Assembly (NCBI GenBank): GCA_045600845.1
Contig: JAZRYR010000011.1
Span: forward strand, 1 to 64,000
Length of the DNA stretch: 64,000 bases
Direction: 5' to 3'
From: RGIG5612 sp045600845
GTDB taxonomy: Bacteria; Bacillota; Clostridia; Lachnospirales; Lachnospiraceae
In this document: positions 17,089 to 24,513 of the stretch, in pieces
Numbering within the stretch: the stretch's first letter is position 1
How the letters are laid out: each line of letters starts with the position of its first letter
Program-made: the position numbers and the translations under genes
Notes under the pieces: model-generated
Told to the model about the DNA's origin: nothing
What the model saw: the letters and a program-made list of their open reading frames with translations, nothing else
Databases searched by the model: none

Positions 17089-17645
17089 ACCTGCGTGGTC
17101 GCCTTATGGTCGCCACTATAACTCAACAAATCAAGAATTTGTATGGATGTTATTATCCTGTAAAATCAGAATTTGCGGAGATATTCTTGGCTCATCAATC
17201 CAGAATTTGAGGAATTTTTCGGTAAATAAGCCATTTGGAAGACTTGCTCTGAAAAAAACAGCAAAAAAAATACGGTTTGGCATGATATAACCATGAAAAA
17301 AACGGTTTATTTCTATAATTTCGCAGGATTTTGATCAAAAACCGTCTTATTTCACTGCAATCCATGATGTTTACATGAAAAATAAGGAGAAATCCGTCGA
17401 CGATTCATGCCAAAACGAAAAAATCTTGTTAATTTTAAAAAAAATATTTATTTGGAGGAAATTTTTTCACTAATTCCTGTTTGGCGGGACAGAATTTTGC
17501 TAATTTCTGATTTTTCGAGTTAATACCATCTCGACAATTCCAATTTCCCGGGGTAGTTGAAAGCAATGCTCTAAAAGAAATATTAAAATGGAAATAAAGT
17601 ACATTTTTAAGCTATTTTTTTTAAAAAAATATTTTTCAGGGTTTT
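17089..17645. other. 557-base intergenic region with nested inverted repeats
   Basis: No credible gene. Two nested inverted repeats stand out: TTTGGCATGA (17276-17285) pairs perfectly with TCATGCCAAA (17405-17414), and inside it ACGGTTT (17302-17308) pairs with AAACCGT (17339-17345). CAGAATTTG occurs twice (about 17165 and 17200), and GGTCGCC twice near 17097-17113. The flank before 17646 is an A/T-rich run. This could be a structured RNA, a regulatory site or a decayed mobile-element end; nothing in it is recognised with certainty. Confidence 0.45.
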
Positions 17646-18512
17646 TCAGGCGATGGATACTTTATTGCTTGCCGGTTCCTCCAAAAGGTGTGGATGCATC
17701 AGAAGATATTCAATCATCTGAGCACTCTTTGCAAAATAGAAACCATCAGCGATTCGTTCATCTAAGGTAATACCAAATTCGCAAATCTGGCGGATTTCTT
17801 CCGTTCCGTCTTCATTTAATACTTTTGTTGGAACGATTTCGCCCATGGTTGCCAGGGAGGAGCTGGTGCCAAAGTTGGCCAGGTTATGGTAAATCGCTCC
17901 GCAATGAATACTTCCTAAGTTGGAAATGATCATACTGCTGTAATAGATGTTATCTGCTACAAGGGAAGAAGGAATCCAACCTCGCTTATCCAGAAATTTC
18001 ATAACACCGAAAATCGGAACCCGGAGGATATTTGGTAGATGGCCTAAAATATCGATAGCAGAGTTGGAGCCTTTTTTATCTACCTTTTCTTTCTTCTGGC
18101 GAAGATTAGAAACTTTGTTGGAAATCTGCTCTTTAATGGTGGCAATGGTATCTTCTGGCTTAATGTCGATAATTAGCATAATTTCTTCTGATTTATCATC
18201 CAAACTCATTTTTGCCACGAAGGCTAAGGTTACATCATTATGCGCATATAAATGGCGGTTGCAGATAAACTGATTCAGTCGCGGCCGGTTGTAAATGGTT
18301 TTACCGATTGCCGCTGCAAAAGCATGGAAAAAAGTATAGTGCTCATCACTATCATTTTTTTCTTTAATGTACTGTACTAAAGGGGTTACGTTCATTTTTT
18401 GATTGATATAGACTTCGTTCTCCATGCGGCCTGGTTTCAGGTCGATGCAGCACTGCATCAATCCAGAAATAGGAACGCGTTTTCCGTCTTTACGGTCTCC
18501 GGTTTTTTTCAT
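17646..18512 (-). CDS. Stand-alone E2/CAT-fold acyltransferase-like protein
   Basis: A 288-residue protein like the catalytic domain of 2-oxo acid dehydrogenase E2 components (chloramphenicol acetyltransferase fold), without lipoyl or E1-binding domains. Family features include HYTFFHAFAAAIGKTIYNRP, a central SNLGSIHCGAIYHNL and the C-terminal FGITLDERIADGF. In true E2 enzymes the last motif is DHRxxDG with a catalytic His; here that His is Glu, so classical acyl transfer is doubtful. AAGGAG precedes the ATG. It is divergent from the C39 peptidase gene, and no dehydrogenase genes are nearby, so its role is unknown. Confidence 0.7.
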   Translation of the reverse strand: MKKTGDRKDGKRVPISGLMQCCIDLKPGRMENEVYINQKMNVTPLVQYIKEKNDSDEHYTFFHAFAAAIGKTIYNRPRLNQFICNRHLYAHNDVTLAFVAKMSLDDKSEEIMLIIDIKPEDTIATIKEQISNKVSNLRQKKEKVDKKGSNSAIDILGHLPNILRVPIFGVMKFLDKRGWIPSSLVADNIYYSSMIISNLGSIHCGAIYHNLANFGTSSSLATMGEIVPTKVLNEDGTEEIRQICEFGITLDERIADGFYFAKSAQMIEYLLMHPHLLEEPASNKVSIA

Positions 18513-18651
18513 GGGGTTCTCCTTTCATAGCCGGGGAGGCTTTGGGCGAAAATATGGAAAAATTTTAAAATAAAATAAGAAAAAACACAAGAAACCATCT
18601 GCTGATTTATAGAAAAATCTTTCTGAAAAATTACTTCAAAAAAATTCAAAC

Positions 18652-18706
18652 TGTTACAAAATCGATACAAAATTGAGACGGGGATGATACAAGCGGTTCG
18701 TATGAT
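18652..18706 (+). promoter_or_regulatory. 11-bp-phased GATACA repeats and -10 element of the C39 peptidase gene
   Basis: Four hexamers lie at exact 11-base spacing: GTTACA (18653), GATACA (18664), GAGACG (18675, degenerate) and GATACA (18686). The last forms ATGATACA (18684-18691), followed by nine bases and TATGAT (18701-18706), a good -10. Direct repeats at one helical turn are typical of OmpR/PhoB-family regulator sites that replace the -35. The promoter of the neighbouring OmpR-type regulator gene has the same ATGATACA-N9-TATGAT order, so that regulator probably controls this gene. Confidence 0.65.
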
Positions 18707-18728
18707 AGCCTGCATGGAGGTGCAGGCT

Positions 18729-19550
18729 ATGAAATGTTCGCCAAAACAAAAACGACTGGATTCTACAAGAAAAAGCAACGGAAAAAGAAAACGGAAAAAG
18801 AGAAGACTGTCCTATTTTGGAAAAATGATTCTGCTTATTGGCAGCTTAATTTTGGCTGCGGTTATCGTAGCGGAACTGATTATTATTTTCCCCCCAAAAA
18901 ATCATCATAAAGAAAACAAAACCGATGATCCGGATATCCAGACCGAGCAGGAAACACAATACGATGTTTGCATCTTAGATGTCCCGGCTTTGTGTCAGAA
19001 TCCATCGCTTCCGACGGGATGTGAAAGTTGTTGTGCCGCCATGGCTTTAAACTATATAGGCATTCAAACCGATATGGAAACGGTTGCATCAATTCTTCCC
19101 ATGCAGAACTTAGAAAGCCGGGAGGGGCGACTGTTTGGCCCGAATCCGGAAGAAATATTTGTCGGTTCTCCTTTTGAAAGCTTTCACTGTTTTGGTTGTT
19201 TTGAAAATGTGATAATTAATGCCGTAAATTCGTATTATGATGGAATCTGTGCTCAGAAAATATATGGAACGCTGGATGATTTCTGTATGGAATTTATTGA
19301 CAGAAAACAGCCGGTAATGATCTGGGCGACGATGAATATGCGGGCAATTTCCTATACCAGCCATTGGACACTTCCGGATGGAAGCGAATATTATTGGCCG
19401 AGTGGTGAACATTGCCTGTTACTGGTAGGATATGACGAATACTATTATTATCTGAATGACCCGATGGAGGGGGCGATGGTAGCTTATCCCAAAGAAGAGG
19501 TTCAGTCCGTTTATGAAGAGATGGGAAACCGGGCCATGGTTATTTATTAG
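18729..19550 (+). CDS. Membrane-anchored C39-like peptidase domain protein
   Basis: A 273-residue protein with a very basic N-terminal tail (residues 1-30), one membrane helix (about 32-55) and an extracellular papain-like domain of the peptidase_C39_2 family. The catalytic Cys is in LPTGCESCCAAMALNYIG, the His in SGEHCLLLVGYDEYYYYLND, and the Asp of the triad in the LNDP text. The ATG at 18729 has GGAGG eight bases upstream. Unlike bacteriocin-exporter C39 domains it carries no ABC module. Its stop overlaps that of the convergent gene by four bases, and its promoter resembles that of the opposing two-component operon, hinting at a shared envelope response. Confidence 0.82.
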   Translation: MKCSPKQKRLDSTRKSNGKRKRKKRRLSYFGKMILLIGSLILAAVIVAELIIIFPPKNHHKENKTDDPDIQTEQETQYDVCILDVPALCQNPSLPTGCESCCAAMALNYIGIQTDMETVASILPMQNLESREGRLFGPNPEEIFVGSPFESFHCFGCFENVIINAVNSYYDGICAQKIYGTLDDFCMEFIDRKQPVMIWATMNMRAISYTSHWTLPDGSEYYWPSGEHCLLLVGYDEYYYYLNDPMEGAMVAYPKEEVQSVYEEMGNRAMVIY

Positions 19551-20251
19551 TATTTTTCCATCATTTCCTGATTTTTTTGAGCCGCTATGCTGTCATAGAG
19601 ATAAAAACTAAAGCCATTATTATCTGATTCTATGGAATAGTATTGATCGCTGATTGCTAAGTCGGAATAGTATTTTGTGACAGCTTCTGCCAGTTCCTTA
19701 CTATATTTGGTCCCGGAAAAACCATCATCCTTTTCAAACCAATCCGAAAAAACAGAGAAGAAAAAGATGGTTTTGGTTTTTTGTTCATAGAGAACGTAAA
19801 AGTACAGGATTTCATTTTCACCATAATAACTGAGCTGGCCATCGACCAGAGTGAAATACTCCGGCCCTATATTGGTATTAATGCTGATTGGCTGAATGTT
19901 GGAATATTCAAAATTTGAAGAGTTTAATCGCTCAAAATAAAATGCCTTAGACTCCGGTTCCAAATAGTGAAAGACGTTTGAAATCATTTCCTTTAGTTGT
20001 TCAAAATCATTTACTCTGGAGTTAGAGACATCGTTATAAATACTGTCCTGAAGGAATTTCCCGGAAACATATAAATCAGCAAACTCCCTCGGACTGGTAA
20101 CATGCATATTCTCCGATATTTCCAGCGTCTGCAGTTCTGGCTCTTTGGTAAGATTTTTTAAGTGAGCATTCCAGCAAATGGTTGGAAGAAAGATGGCAAC
20201 TAGTAAAATGACAACACAGGAAGTTATCAGGAGCAGGGTTTTCTTTTTCAT
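19547..20251 (-). CDS. Unknown membrane-anchored protein of the two-component operon
   Basis: A 234-residue protein of no family I recognise. Residues 5-25 form a single hydrophobic helix or uncleaved signal, followed by an extracytoplasmic domain rich in Tyr, Phe and acidic residues, including LYFYVLYEQKTKTIFFFSVFSDWF in the middle (quoted only to show its aromatic character in parts). The start overlaps the histidine kinase stop by four bases (ATGA), so the two are translationally coupled. It may be an accessory sensor or a target of the system. Convergent tail-to-tail overlap with the C39 gene leaves no room for a terminator. Confidence 0.65.
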   Translation of the reverse strand: MKKKTLLLITSCVVILLVAIFLPTICWNAHLKNLTKEPELQTLEISENMHVTSPREFADLYVSGKFLQDSIYNDVSNSRVNDFEQLKEMISNVFHYLEPESKAFYFERLNSSNFEYSNIQPISINTNIGPEYFTLVDGQLSYYGENEILYFYVLYEQKTKTIFFFSVFSDWFEKDDGFSGTKYSKELAEAVTKYYSDLAISDQYYSIESDNNGFSFYLYDSIAAQKNQEMMEKY

Positions 20252-21462
20252 CGGCCACCCTCCTTTAATTCAAAGGACACGAAAGTTCCCTTGTTCTTTT
20301 TGCTGTGAAAGGAGAGCTTTGTTCCATGAATTTTTGCAATTTCCGAACAAAGGGCCAGACCTAAACCGGCGCCTCCTTGCTGACGGCTGCGGGCTTTGTC
20401 CTCCCGATAGAAAGGCTCTGTGATTTTATCAATATGGGCTTTGGAAATCCCAACTCCATGATCCTGGATGGAAATCCGGTATTTCTCATTTTTTAGAATA
20501 CCGGAAATCCGAACTTCGTTTTGACGATTTGCATTTACTGTGGCTTTAAAAGCGTTATCAGCAAGGTTTGTCAGCATGGATAGCAAAAGGTCTTTATTTC
20601 CGATTATTACGCAGTCCGAAAAGTCAATGGAGAAAGGAACTTGATATTTTTCCGATAAGGCGTTAAGGGAAATGATAAGTTCTTCCTGAAGCACCTGAGA
20701 ACTTAAGTCCATCATTTTCGGATGATCATTTTGGGCAACAAATATTTCCAGCATCTGGGCCGACAGACTGTTCAGCCGTTTTGCCTCAAAAGAAAGGGCG
20801 TTTAACGCCTTCGTTCGTTCTTCTTCATTCAATTCCAAACTATTCATCATCTCTGTATAACCTAAAATAGAAGTCATCGGAGTTTTCATTTCGTGGGTGA
20901 AATTTTCCATGAATTTCTTTCGCCGAAGGGTTTCGTTCCAAAGCAGATTAAACATAATCCCTAAAGCTACCGCAAAAATAATAAGAATTGCGGCTGCAAT
21001 ACTGTAAATCCGCCAAGTTTTTAGACAGGAGGCGGATACATCGGAATAGTCGGAAGAAAAAGTGATGTAGTAAGGAATACCGGCATAATCAATGCGACAG
21101 ATGATCTTTGAGAATAGATGTTCCTTATCCAGACGATCATAAGAAGAGAGAATCTGATGGTCCGAAAGGTCCTCGCCTTCCGGACGAGAAGTCTGAATTA
21201 CCACATCGGATATATTATCGTCCATGCTGGAAGAAATCTGCCTGGATAAATATAAAAGGTGGTCGGAACTCAAAGACTCTGTGGTCATGTTGGTATAAGA
21301 AATAAAACTATCAATGGCAAATTCTGCACAACGAAAAGAAGAGGCTTTACGGGCCTCCCATGCAGTTTTGTTCATATTTCCTGCCAGGATTCCTCCTATA
21401 ATAAGAATGATTACAAAAACTGCGGCATATACAGAATTCACAATTTTTCTGGAACGAATCAA
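20248..21462 (-). CDS. Sensor histidine kinase
   Basis: A 404-residue membrane histidine kinase. Two membrane helices (about 9-28 and 152-176) flank an extracytoplasmic sensor domain of some 120 residues. The dimerisation/phosphoacceptor domain has NFTHEMKTPMTSILGY with His190; the ATPase domain shows the N box LADNAFKAT, the G1 box DHGVGIS and the G2 box GGAGLGLAL. No HAMP domain is evident between helix 2 and the phosphoacceptor. It lies five bases after the response regulator gene, its partner. Confidence 0.93.
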   Translation of the reverse strand: MIRSRKIVNSVYAAVFVIILIIGGILAGNMNKTAWEARKASSFRCAEFAIDSFISYTNMTTESLSSDHLLYLSRQISSSMDDNISDVVIQTSRPEGEDLSDHQILSSYDRLDKEHLFSKIICRIDYAGIPYYITFSSDYSDVSASCLKTWRIYSIAAAILIIFAVALGIMFNLLWNETLRRKKFMENFTHEMKTPMTSILGYTEMMNSLELNEEERTKALNALSFEAKRLNSLSAQMLEIFVAQNDHPKMMDLSSQVLQEELIISLNALSEKYQVPFSIDFSDCVIIGNKDLLLSMLTNLADNAFKATVNANRQNEVRISGILKNEKYRISIQDHGVGISKAHIDKITEPFYREDKARSRQQGGAGLGLALCSEIAKIHGTKLSFHSKKNKGTFVSFELKEGGR

Positions 21463-21467
21463 AGCTA

Positions 21468-22124
21468 TTATTCCGTGCGGAAAATGTATCCGATTTTGTA
21501 GATGCCATGAATGGTTTCTTCCAACCGTAACTTCTTTTTCAACCGCTGGACGTGAAGGTCCACTGTTCGGGTATTTCCGTAATAAGGCTCTTTCCAGACA
21601 TGTTCATAAATACTTTCTCTAGTAAGAGCAATGTTTTTGTTGGAAATGAAATAGAGCAGCAAGTCGAACTCTTTCGAAGACAAAGACACCGCTTTTCCAT
21701 CCATCGTTACTACATGACCTGGCACATTTACTATCAGATTATTAAAACGAATGATGGCGTCTGCAATATGATACCGTTTCAGCACCGTTTCAATCCTGGC
21801 CAGAAGTTCTTTTAAATCATAAGGCTTCAGGATATAGTCATCGGCCCCTAGTTTCAGCCCTTTTACCCGGTCGTCCACATTGGTTTTCGCCGTAACAAAA
21901 ATAACCGGAATGCCATACTGTTTTACATAGCCAATCAGTTCAAAACCATCAATACCGGGAAGCATAACATCGAGAAGAGCCAGGTCGTAAATTTCTTCTT
22001 CCACCATATCGGCCGCCATGTTTCCATCATTAGCAATCTGGCAGGAGAAGCCATTTTTGGTCAGGAACATACGGACCATTTCTGCGATATTCAGTTCATC
22101 TTCTACAATCAGAATCTTTTTCAT
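21468..22124 (-). CDS. OmpR/PhoB-family response regulator
   Basis: A 218-residue regulator with a receiver domain (phosphoacceptor Asp52 in LALLDVMLPGIDG, conserved Lys in VTAKTNVDD) and a C-terminal winged helix (SSKEFDLLLYFISNK, then YGNTRTVDLHVQRLKKKL). The usual N-terminus MKKILIVEDE fixes the start, yet no ribosome binding site precedes it; a TATGAT -10 ends only six bases before the ATG, so the transcript may be leaderless. It heads a three-gene operon and probably regulates itself through the GATACA repeats just upstream. Confidence 0.93.
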   Translation of the reverse strand: MKKILIVEDELNIAEMVRMFLTKNGFSCQIANDGNMAADMVEEEIYDLALLDVMLPGIDGFELIGYVKQYGIPVIFVTAKTNVDDRVKGLKLGADDYILKPYDLKELLARIETVLKRYHIADAIIRFNNLIVNVPGHVVTMDGKAVSLSSKEFDLLLYFISNKNIALTRESIYEHVWKEPYYGNTRTVDLHVQRLKKKLRLEETIHGIYKIGYIFRTE

Positions 22125-22130
22125 AGGTGC

Positions 22131-22164
22131 ATCATAAGTAGAGGGTGTATCATTTTTGTATCAT
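22131..22164 (-). promoter_or_regulatory. GATACA-repeat promoter of the response regulator operon
   Basis: Read on the reverse strand: ATGATACA (22164-22157), a second ATGATACA exactly 11 bases later (22153-22146), nine bases, then TATGAT (22136-22131), six bases and the regulator ATG. This is the arrangement of PhoB-class autoregulated promoters lacking a -35 hexamer. The repeats overlap the last codons of the upstream nucleosidase gene. The same order of elements occurs before the C39 peptidase gene. Confidence 0.65.
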
Positions 22165-22917
22165 AGCCGGCTTATGTTTCAGGACGTCAATTATGAAATT
22201 CTGGCAAAGGGCAGGAGAGCCTTCGTCAAAGGTTGTTCCCTGCAGGTTACTGTTGCTTATTATTCGCAGGACAATATAAGGAAGGTCCATTTGCTCACAG
22301 ACTTGGGCAATGGCAAAGCTTTCCATTTCTTCACAGTCGCTTCCGTACCGCTCCCGTAGTTTCAGAACGCCTTCCTTTGTCTGGGTCCATCCGTCACCGG
22401 AAGCAATGACCCCTTCCATAATCTTTCCGGCAGAATACGGTGTTGAAAGAAAGAGAGCAGACAGCTCTTCCGAACTGGAAAGGGCATATGTCCAGCCCCA
22501 ATTCCCGTTCTTCTGCAGTTCTACATTCATTGGTTCTGGAGTATTTTTATCAATACCAGCCAGAAGGGCTTCGATATCCAGGTCTGGAGCATCCATGTTA
22601 ATAATCCGTTTCCCCAAAACAATGTCTCCGGTGTTTAATTTTATATTGTGAGCTCCGGCAGTTCCTTGATTGATAATAAATGCTGGATGAAAGTTTTCAA
22701 TTGCAAGTAAGGTTGCCATTGCAGCATTTATTTTTCCTATATGGGTTCGGGAAATAATGACAGAAGAATCCGATATTAAGCCGCTGTAGAATTCAAATCC
22801 ATGAATCGTAAAAGATTCCGGATTCTGCAAGGCGGAAATTAACACATCGATTTCATTTTCCATGGCTCCCTGAATCAGAATCGGTCGCAGGTCAGAATAT
22901 TTCTTATAATCAGTCAT
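22150..22917 (-). CDS. Nucleosidase of the MTA/SAH nucleosidase-phosphorylase superfamily
   Basis: A 255-residue member of the PNP/UDP superfamily closest in layout to methylthioadenosine/S-adenosylhomocysteine nucleosidase. Seen features: GAMENEIDVL at the N-terminus, THIGKINAA, INQGTAGAHN, the ribose-binding Glu in CEEMESFAIAQVC and the base-binding loop RIISNSNLQG. In MTA/SAH nucleosidases that loop carries a catalytic Asp (ISD); here it is Asn, as in enzymes that act on 6-oxopurines. The real substrate may therefore differ. AGGAGG lies nine bases upstream of the ATG. Confidence 0.75.
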   Translation of the reverse strand: MTDYKKYSDLRPILIQGAMENEIDVLISALQNPESFTIHGFEFYSGLISDSSVIISRTHIGKINAAMATLLAIENFHPAFIINQGTAGAHNIKLNTGDIVLGKRIINMDAPDLDIEALLAGIDKNTPEPMNVELQKNGNWGWTYALSSSEELSALFLSTPYSAGKIMEGVIASGDGWTQTKEGVLKLRERYGSDCEEMESFAIAQVCEQMDLPYIVLRIISNSNLQGTTFDEGSPALCQNFIIDVLKHKPAMIQK

Positions 22918-22944
22918 AGGTCAATCCTCCTGTAATCATAATAA

Positions 22945-22978
22945 CACAAAAGACCGGATGAGAATTATTCATCCGGCC
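22945..22978 (-). terminator. Terminator after the MATE pair
   Basis: On the reverse strand a ten-base stem GGCCGGATGA / TCATCCGGTC (one G-T pair) with a seven-base loop is followed by TTTTGTGTT. It lies 24 bases after the stop of the MATE gene at 23003 and separates it from the nucleosidase gene. Confidence 0.85.
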
Positions 22979-23002
22979 TTAATTTATATTTAAGAATACA
23001 AT

Positions 23003-24502
23003 TTATTCTGGTGAATTTGTGTTAACTTCTTCAACGGTTGCTTCTACGTCAGTAATTGTATTAACAGCTTCTACAGAAGCTTCTTCCACTTCTGCTGCGT
23101 CAACTACTACGCCTTCTGGAGTTGCAAGTTCACCTTCTGGATGTTTAACAATCGCTTTTGTTTTCCATTTTCCTCTGGAGAAACGGATTGCTGCGATGAT
23201 TGTACTATAAACCCATCCCATAGGAAGGTTCAGCCAGATCATACGGTATCCGATTGGAGTGAACAGACCTAACAGATAAGCTAATGCAACACGGAGACCG
23301 AAGGAACTGATGGATGAGAAGGTAGTATAACCAACATCGCCGGCTCCCTGTAAGGTTCCGATAGTGGACATGTTCAAAGCGAAGATGATTACGCAAGGAA
23401 TCATGGTGATCAAGTATTCCAAACCATAAGCTTCGGAAACACCACTTACACCGAACAAACGGATTAATGGGTATCTCAGAACGAAAGCGATAATGCCTAA
23501 GATTACCTGAATGGAAATAGCGAGAATACGAGCTGCCGTACGACCGGCTTTGATACGGTCAAGTTTTCCGGCGCCGATATTCTGTCCAGCGTATGTAGCC
23601 ATAGTGGAGTTCATGCACATAGCAGGAATCATAAGGAAGGTTTCCAGTCTCTGTCCGGCAACGTAGCCAGGAAGCAATCCAGGAGTTGATAAATCAAAGG
23701 TGTTAACCAGTCTCTGGAGAGCTAAGGAACCGAAGGAGATAATGCACTGCTGAAGAGTGGTAGGAATGGCAATCTTCAGGGCAACCTTAGCAGATTCTCT
23801 ATGGAACTTAAATTCCCCTTTCTGGAACCGGAGAATTTCATATTTCTTGAACATATAGATTACAGCAGCAATGGCAGAAGCGATATGTGCAATAACAGTA
23901 GCAATAGCAGCGCCTGCAACATCCCAATGGAATGCGCATACGAATACAAGATCCAGAATGATATTTACAACAGAAGAAAGCAGCAGGAAGTATAAGGTTG
24001 CTTTGGAATCGCCAAAGGATCTTAAAATCGCTGCGACGATGTTGTACAGGAACTGGAAAGCCAGCCCGATAGCAAATATACGGAAATAAACCACCGCATC
24101 TTCCAGGTACAGGTCGGAAACGCTTAAAACATATTTCAGCAGAGGTCTTGCAGTAAACTCTGCAACTGCAGTCAGGAATAGTCCTAAGACCACCATCATG
24201 ATCATGCTGGTGGAAATCGCACGTCTCATGTCTTCATATCTGCTAGCACCGTAATACTGGGAAACAACAACTGCGCTACCAGTAGACATACCAATGGAGA
24301 AGCAAAGGAAGAGCATTACTAAGGAACCGCAGGTTCCTACAGCGCCTAAGGCTTCGGAGGATACGTAGTTACCAACGATAATTCCGTCAACCGTGTTATA
24401 TAACTGCTGAAGGGCCTGTCCGGCCATAAGAGGAAGGGCAAACATGATAATCAGCTTCCATGGAGCTCCCTCTGTCATTTTTTTGATTTTCTTTTCTTTC
24501 AT
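23003..24502 (-). CDS. MATE family efflux transporter (copy 1)
   Basis: A 499-residue MATE transporter with twelve predicted membrane helices, probably a sodium- or proton-driven exporter of organic cations or other small molecules. Family text: PLMAGQALQQLYNTVDGIIVGNYV near the N-terminus and the mirrored second half starting ALKIAIPTTLQQC. The last 55 residues are a hydrophilic tail rich in Glu, Val and Ala (EVEEASVEAVNTITD). It lies eleven bases after a closely related gene, and the two are probably co-transcribed. Substrate is unknown. Confidence 0.92.
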   Translation of the reverse strand: MKEKKIKKMTEGAPWKLIIMFALPLMAGQALQQLYNTVDGIIVGNYVSSEALGAVGTCGSLVMLFLCFSIGMSTGSAVVVSQYYGASRYEDMRRAISTSMIMMVVLGLFLTAVAEFTARPLLKYVLSVSDLYLEDAVVYFRIFAIGLAFQFLYNIVAAILRSFGDSKATLYFLLLSSVVNIILDLVFVCAFHWDVAGAAIATVIAHIASAIAAVIYMFKKYEILRFQKGEFKFHRESAKVALKIAIPTTLQQCIISFGSLALQRLVNTFDLSTPGLLPGYVAGQRLETFLMIPAMCMNSTMATYAGQNIGAGKLDRIKAGRTAARILAISIQVILGIIAFVLRYPLIRLFGVSGVSEAYGLEYLITMIPCVIIFALNMSTIGTLQGAGDVGYTTFSSISSFGLRVALAYLLGLFTPIGYRMIWLNLPMGWVYSTIIAAIRFSRGKWKTKAIVKHPEGELATPEGVVVDAAEVEEASVEAVNTITDVEATVEEVNTNSPE

Positions 24503-24513
24503 TTTTGCACCCC

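Noticed and set aside
17065..17165. A reverse-strand frame ending LSYSGDHKATTQVKKTA near the PAS terminator
   Set aside because: Only about 30 codons, bounded by a stop and overlapping the terminator; a recombinase tail was considered but cannot be supported.
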